Shown: positions 35,638 through 37,784 of the stretch, one piece after another
Layout: each line of letters starts with the position of its first letter
Position numbering within the stretch: the first letter of the stretch is position 1
Origin: a virus
Strand: one strand, 5' to 3'
Length of the DNA: 37,784 nucleotides
IMG/VR virus record: IMGVR_UViG_3300042923_000881
Coordinates: 1 to 37,784 of that record
The notes under the pieces: model-generated
Databases searched by the model: none
Seen by the model: only the letters and a program-made list of their open reading frames with translations
What the model was told of the DNA's origin: nothing
Made by a program: the position numbers and the translations under genes

Positions 35638-37110
35638 ATGACCACGAAGACCGAGACTGCACCGACGGTCGCCGTCCACCTCGAGACCGTCAACCCGGCC
35701 GACCTCGGCGTGCTCGACCAGGCGCGCGCCGACGCCACCCCCGACGAGGAGCTCGTCGAGTCCGTGAAGCGCCACGGCATCATGCAGCCCCCGACCGTCG
35801 CATACGACCCCGAGCATGGCGGCTACGTGATCATCATGGGTCACCGCCGGGTGGGCGCCGCGATCGCTGCCGGCCTCACCGAGATCTCGGTCCTCGTCCG
35901 CGAGTCCGACATCGACGCGGACGCGATCAAGCTCGAGCAGCAGATCGTCGAGAACGAACGCCGCAAAGCCCTCACCGCCGCGGAGCTCGCCCAGGGCTAC
36001 AAGAAGCTCGAGCTGTTCGGGAAGACGCCGGCAGAGATCGCCGCCGAACTGGGGGAGAAACCGGCCCGCGTGAAGGCCGGCCTCAAGGCCCTCACCTCCG
36101 ACACCGCGACCGCCGCGCTCGCGGGTGGCGTCGACCTCGAGCAGGCCGCCGTGATCGCCGAGTTCGAAGGCGACACCGAGGCGCAGGAGAGGCTCGCATC
36201 GTTCGCGCTCACCCGCCCCAGCGAGTTCAACAGGGAGGCGACCTGGCGCCGCCGCGCGCGGGAGGCCGAGGCGCGCGTCGCCGAGCTCGTCGAGGAGCTC
36301 AACGCCGACGGCGCGCGCCTCATCGGCACGTACGGCTACGACTACGACCACTGGCAGGGCAGCTACGAGGACGGGTGGAAGGGCATCCTCCTCGATCGGC
36401 TCGAGATGACCCGCGACCAGCACGCCACCTGCCCCGGACACGTCGCGATCATCGTCAACAGCGGCGAGCCCGCGAAGGCGCGCATCCGCTACGGGTGCGT
36501 CGACTACAAGCACCACGGCCACACCCTCCCCACCGTCGCCGGGTTCACGCCGGCCGAGCCAGACGAAGAGCAGGCCGACCGCGCGGCCGCGTGGGAGGCC
36601 GAACGCGAAGCACGCGCGAAGCGGCAGCAGGAGCTCGCCGCCAACACCGCCGCCCGGCGCGAGTGGCTTCGCGGCTTCCTCGGCAACAGGCTCCGGCCCA
36701 CCGCCGAGATCTTCGACCTCATCGCTGAAGCCAGCATCGGCCTCGCCTACCAGGAAGAGGTCGACCCGTTCTACGGCCCCGGCGTCGCCGTCCACCTCCT
36801 CACCGGCGACACCACCACCTCCGGACGCTCCGGCCACGCCGAGCTCGCCGACCTCGTCGTCTCCGGCCAGGTCACCGCCCTCCGCGCCCTCGTCGCCCAC
36901 GCGCTCGCCGTGTGTGACGTGTTCGTCGAGGACGAGGACAGCGCCCCGACCGCACCGAGCCTCGTGCTGGCGTACTTCGACCACCTCGCCGCCTGGGGCT
37001 ACACCCTCACCGACATCGACGAGGAGATCAAGGCGGCCGTCGTCAACGCCGGCGGCCCGGACCTCGAAGAAGCCGACGAGGACGACCCCGAGGACGTCGA
37101 GGTCGACTGA
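35638..37110 (+). CDS. ParB-like nuclease-domain protein
   Basis: A 490-residue protein from ATG 35638 after GGAAGGA. Residues ~15-85 form a ParB/sulfiredoxin-like domain: L-E-S-V-K-R-H-G-I-M-Q-P-type stretch, then I-M-G-H-R-R-V-G-A-A-I-A-A-G-L. An HTH follows (~residues 113-155: L-T-A-A-E-L-A-Q-G-Y-K-K ... T-P-A-E-I-A-A-E-L-G-E-K-P-A-R-V). The remaining 300 residues are mixed and end in an acidic tail. A centromere-binding or replication role is possible, but no partner ParA was found, and a plasmid-like prophage is unlikely given the integrase. ATGA-type junction with the Lsr2 gene (TGATG). Confidence 0.88.
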   Translation: MTTKTETAPTVAVHLETVNPADLGVLDQARADATPDEELVESVKRHGIMQPPTVAYDPEHGGYVIIMGHRRVGAAIAAGLTEISVLVRESDIDADAIKLEQQIVENERRKALTAAELAQGYKKLELFGKTPAEIAAELGEKPARVKAGLKALTSDTATAALAGGVDLEQAAVIAEFEGDTEAQERLASFALTRPSEFNREATWRRRAREAEARVAELVEELNADGARLIGTYGYDYDHWQGSYEDGWKGILLDRLEMTRDQHATCPGHVAIIVNSGEPAKARIRYGCVDYKHHGHTLPTVAGFTPAEPDEEQADRAAAWEAEREARAKRQQELAANTAARREWLRGFLGNRLRPTAEIFDLIAEASIGLAYQEEVDPFYGPGVAVHLLTGDTTTSGRSGHAELADLVVSGQVTALRALVAHALAVCDVFVEDEDSAPTAPSLVLAYFDHLAAWGYTLTDIDEEIKAAVVNAGGPDLEEADEDDPEDVEVD

Positions 37111-37784
37111 TGCCCAGGCCCCGCGAGCACGGAACACCGGAAGGGTACGACGCCGGCTGCACGAGCGACGTCGACTGCCCGGCGTTCAAGGTGCACGGCA
37201 TGAGCTGCGAGACGGCGCATCTGCGGTTCATCAGCGGTGAGCGCCGGTACATGACCCTCCGCGGTCGCGGGTTCACCTCCACCGAGATCGCAAAGCGGCT
37301 CGGCTTCACCCCGGAAGGCTCCCTCGCGAAGGCGCTCGACACTGCCAACCCCTCCCACCGTGCCTCGATCGAACGCCGCGGCACCAGCGCTGCACAGCCC
37401 CTTGCAGAGCGCGCCCAGGACCCCGAACCCCAGAAAGACGCCGGAGCCCCGGCGGCCGAGGAAGAGGCGCCGACAGAACGAACGCCGGCCGCCGAGGGCG
37501 AGGCGATGGGGCACCCCACCCACCACACCGAGAAGGACGCCACCATGACCACCACCGAAGACACCCCGCGCGACACCGCGGCGCTCGTCGCCGAGGCGAT
37601 CGCGCCGGCGATCCCGAAGGAACCCCGCCAGAAGCCCGTCACCAAGCCGAAGGCGAAGCCGCGGCCGCGGCCGACGGTGATGCCCGCCAGCGGCCCATCG
37701 CAGAGCGAGGTGCGAGCCTGGGCCCGCCAGGAGGGTCTCGACGTGAACGCGAAGGGCAGCGTCCGCAACGACGTCATGAAGGCC
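37110..37784 (+). CDS. Lsr2-domain fusion protein, N-terminal part (continues at 2-955)
   Basis: ATG 37110 shares one base with the ParB-like stop. The frame runs uninterrupted past the window end and, on the closed circle, to 955 (500 residues). Residues 1-65 hold C-T-S-D-V-D-C ... M-S-C-E-T-A-H-L-R-F and an HTH-like T-S-T-E-I-A-K-R-L-G-F-T. A disordered P/E/A linker (~70-190) joins them to the Lsr2 domain. A second start, ATG 37545 with AGAAGGA in good spacing, would give a separate 355-residue Lsr2 protein in the same frame. Confidence 0.82.
   Translation, partial: MPRPREHGTPEGYDAGCTSDVDCPAFKVHGMSCETAHLRFISGERRYMTLRGRGFTSTEIAKRLGFTPEGSLAKALDTANPSHRASIERRGTSAAQPLAERAQDPEPQKDAGAPAAEEEAPTERTPAAEGEAMGHPTHHTEKDATMTTTEDTPRDTAALVAEAIAPAIPKEPRQKPVTKPKAKPRPRPTVMPASGPSQSEVRAWARQEGLDVNAKGSVRNDVMKA
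37658..37784. repeat. Terminal direct repeat, right copy (contig closure)
   Basis: Identical to 1-127. See the left copy: it marks circular closure of the assembly inside the Lsr2 gene. Confidence 0.9.

Noticed and set aside
35638-37110. ParB-like protein as evidence for a plasmid prophage
   Set aside because: A serine integrase is present and no ParA partner was seen; ParB-like nuclease domains are common in integrating phages.
1-37784. tRNA genes, CRISPR arrays or insertion sequences
   Set aside because: Reading by eye I saw no cloverleaf with a T-loop consensus, no regularly spaced repeats and no transposase other than the serine integrase; a tRNA search program would be decisive.

Overview
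The window is the complete genome of a temperate tailed phage (siphovirus) of a high-GC actinobacterium. The evidence is the very GC-rich sequence, dense head-to-tail ATGA/GTGA gene overlaps, an HNH–terminase–portal–MuF–scaffold–capsid–tail order, a tape measure of nearly 1,000 residues, a large serine integrase, an Lsr2-type DNA-binding domain and several apparently leaderless promoters. A Microbacterium-like host fits the style, but host genus cannot be fixed from sequence alone. The first and last 127 bases are identical (1-127 = 37658-37784), so the contig closes into a circle of 37,657 bp. The break falls inside one long gene that runs from 37110 through the junction to 955.

Layout along the circle. 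(1) 37110 to 4545: rightward cluster of small DNA-binding, zinc-knuckle and unknown genes, including an Lsr2-containing fusion, an ASCH protein, a GIY-YIG-like protein and two probable DNA-binding proteins. (2) 4546-4862: gene-free stretch with three hairpins, the best candidate for the cohesive-end (cos) region. (3) 4863-6226: small genes ending in an HNH nuclease and one small conserved protein. (4) 6294-14965: packaging and head: terminase small and large subunits, portal, MuF protein, scaffold, major capsid protein, four head-tail joining proteins and major tail protein. (5) 15054-23322: tail: two assembly-chaperone frames joined by a CCCAAAC slippery heptamer, tape measure with a peptidase domain, and six tail-tip proteins. 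(6) 23340-23873: a small self-promoted cassette with an HTH gene. (7) 23900-26190: lysis: an M15-like endolysin and four membrane proteins. (8) 26199-30302: lysogeny and accessory block, the only part with leftward genes: two leftward small genes, a PH/SHOCT-like gene, serine integrase, two divergent ribbon-helix-helix (RHH) proteins, and a repressor/Cro-like pair facing apart. (9) 30299-37110: rightward early operon: antirepressor, two paralogous HTH proteins, RusA resolvase, a DUF3263-containing protein, a half-length sliding clamp and a ParB-like protein.

How it works together. A repressor (29662-29907) and a Cro-like protein (30069-30302) are transcribed apart from promoters whose -10 boxes lie 6-7 nt before the start codons, so both mRNAs are probably leaderless. 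Repeated short motifs between them are candidate operators, and one of these recurs upstream of the 23.4 kb cassette. The early operon appears to end at the ParB/Lsr2 genes and their followers. No DNA polymerase, helicase or primase gene was recognised, so replication probably relies on the host, helped by the phage clamp-like protein. Late genes are packed tightly from the HNH gene to the lysis genes and end at a strong hairpin at 26199-26240.
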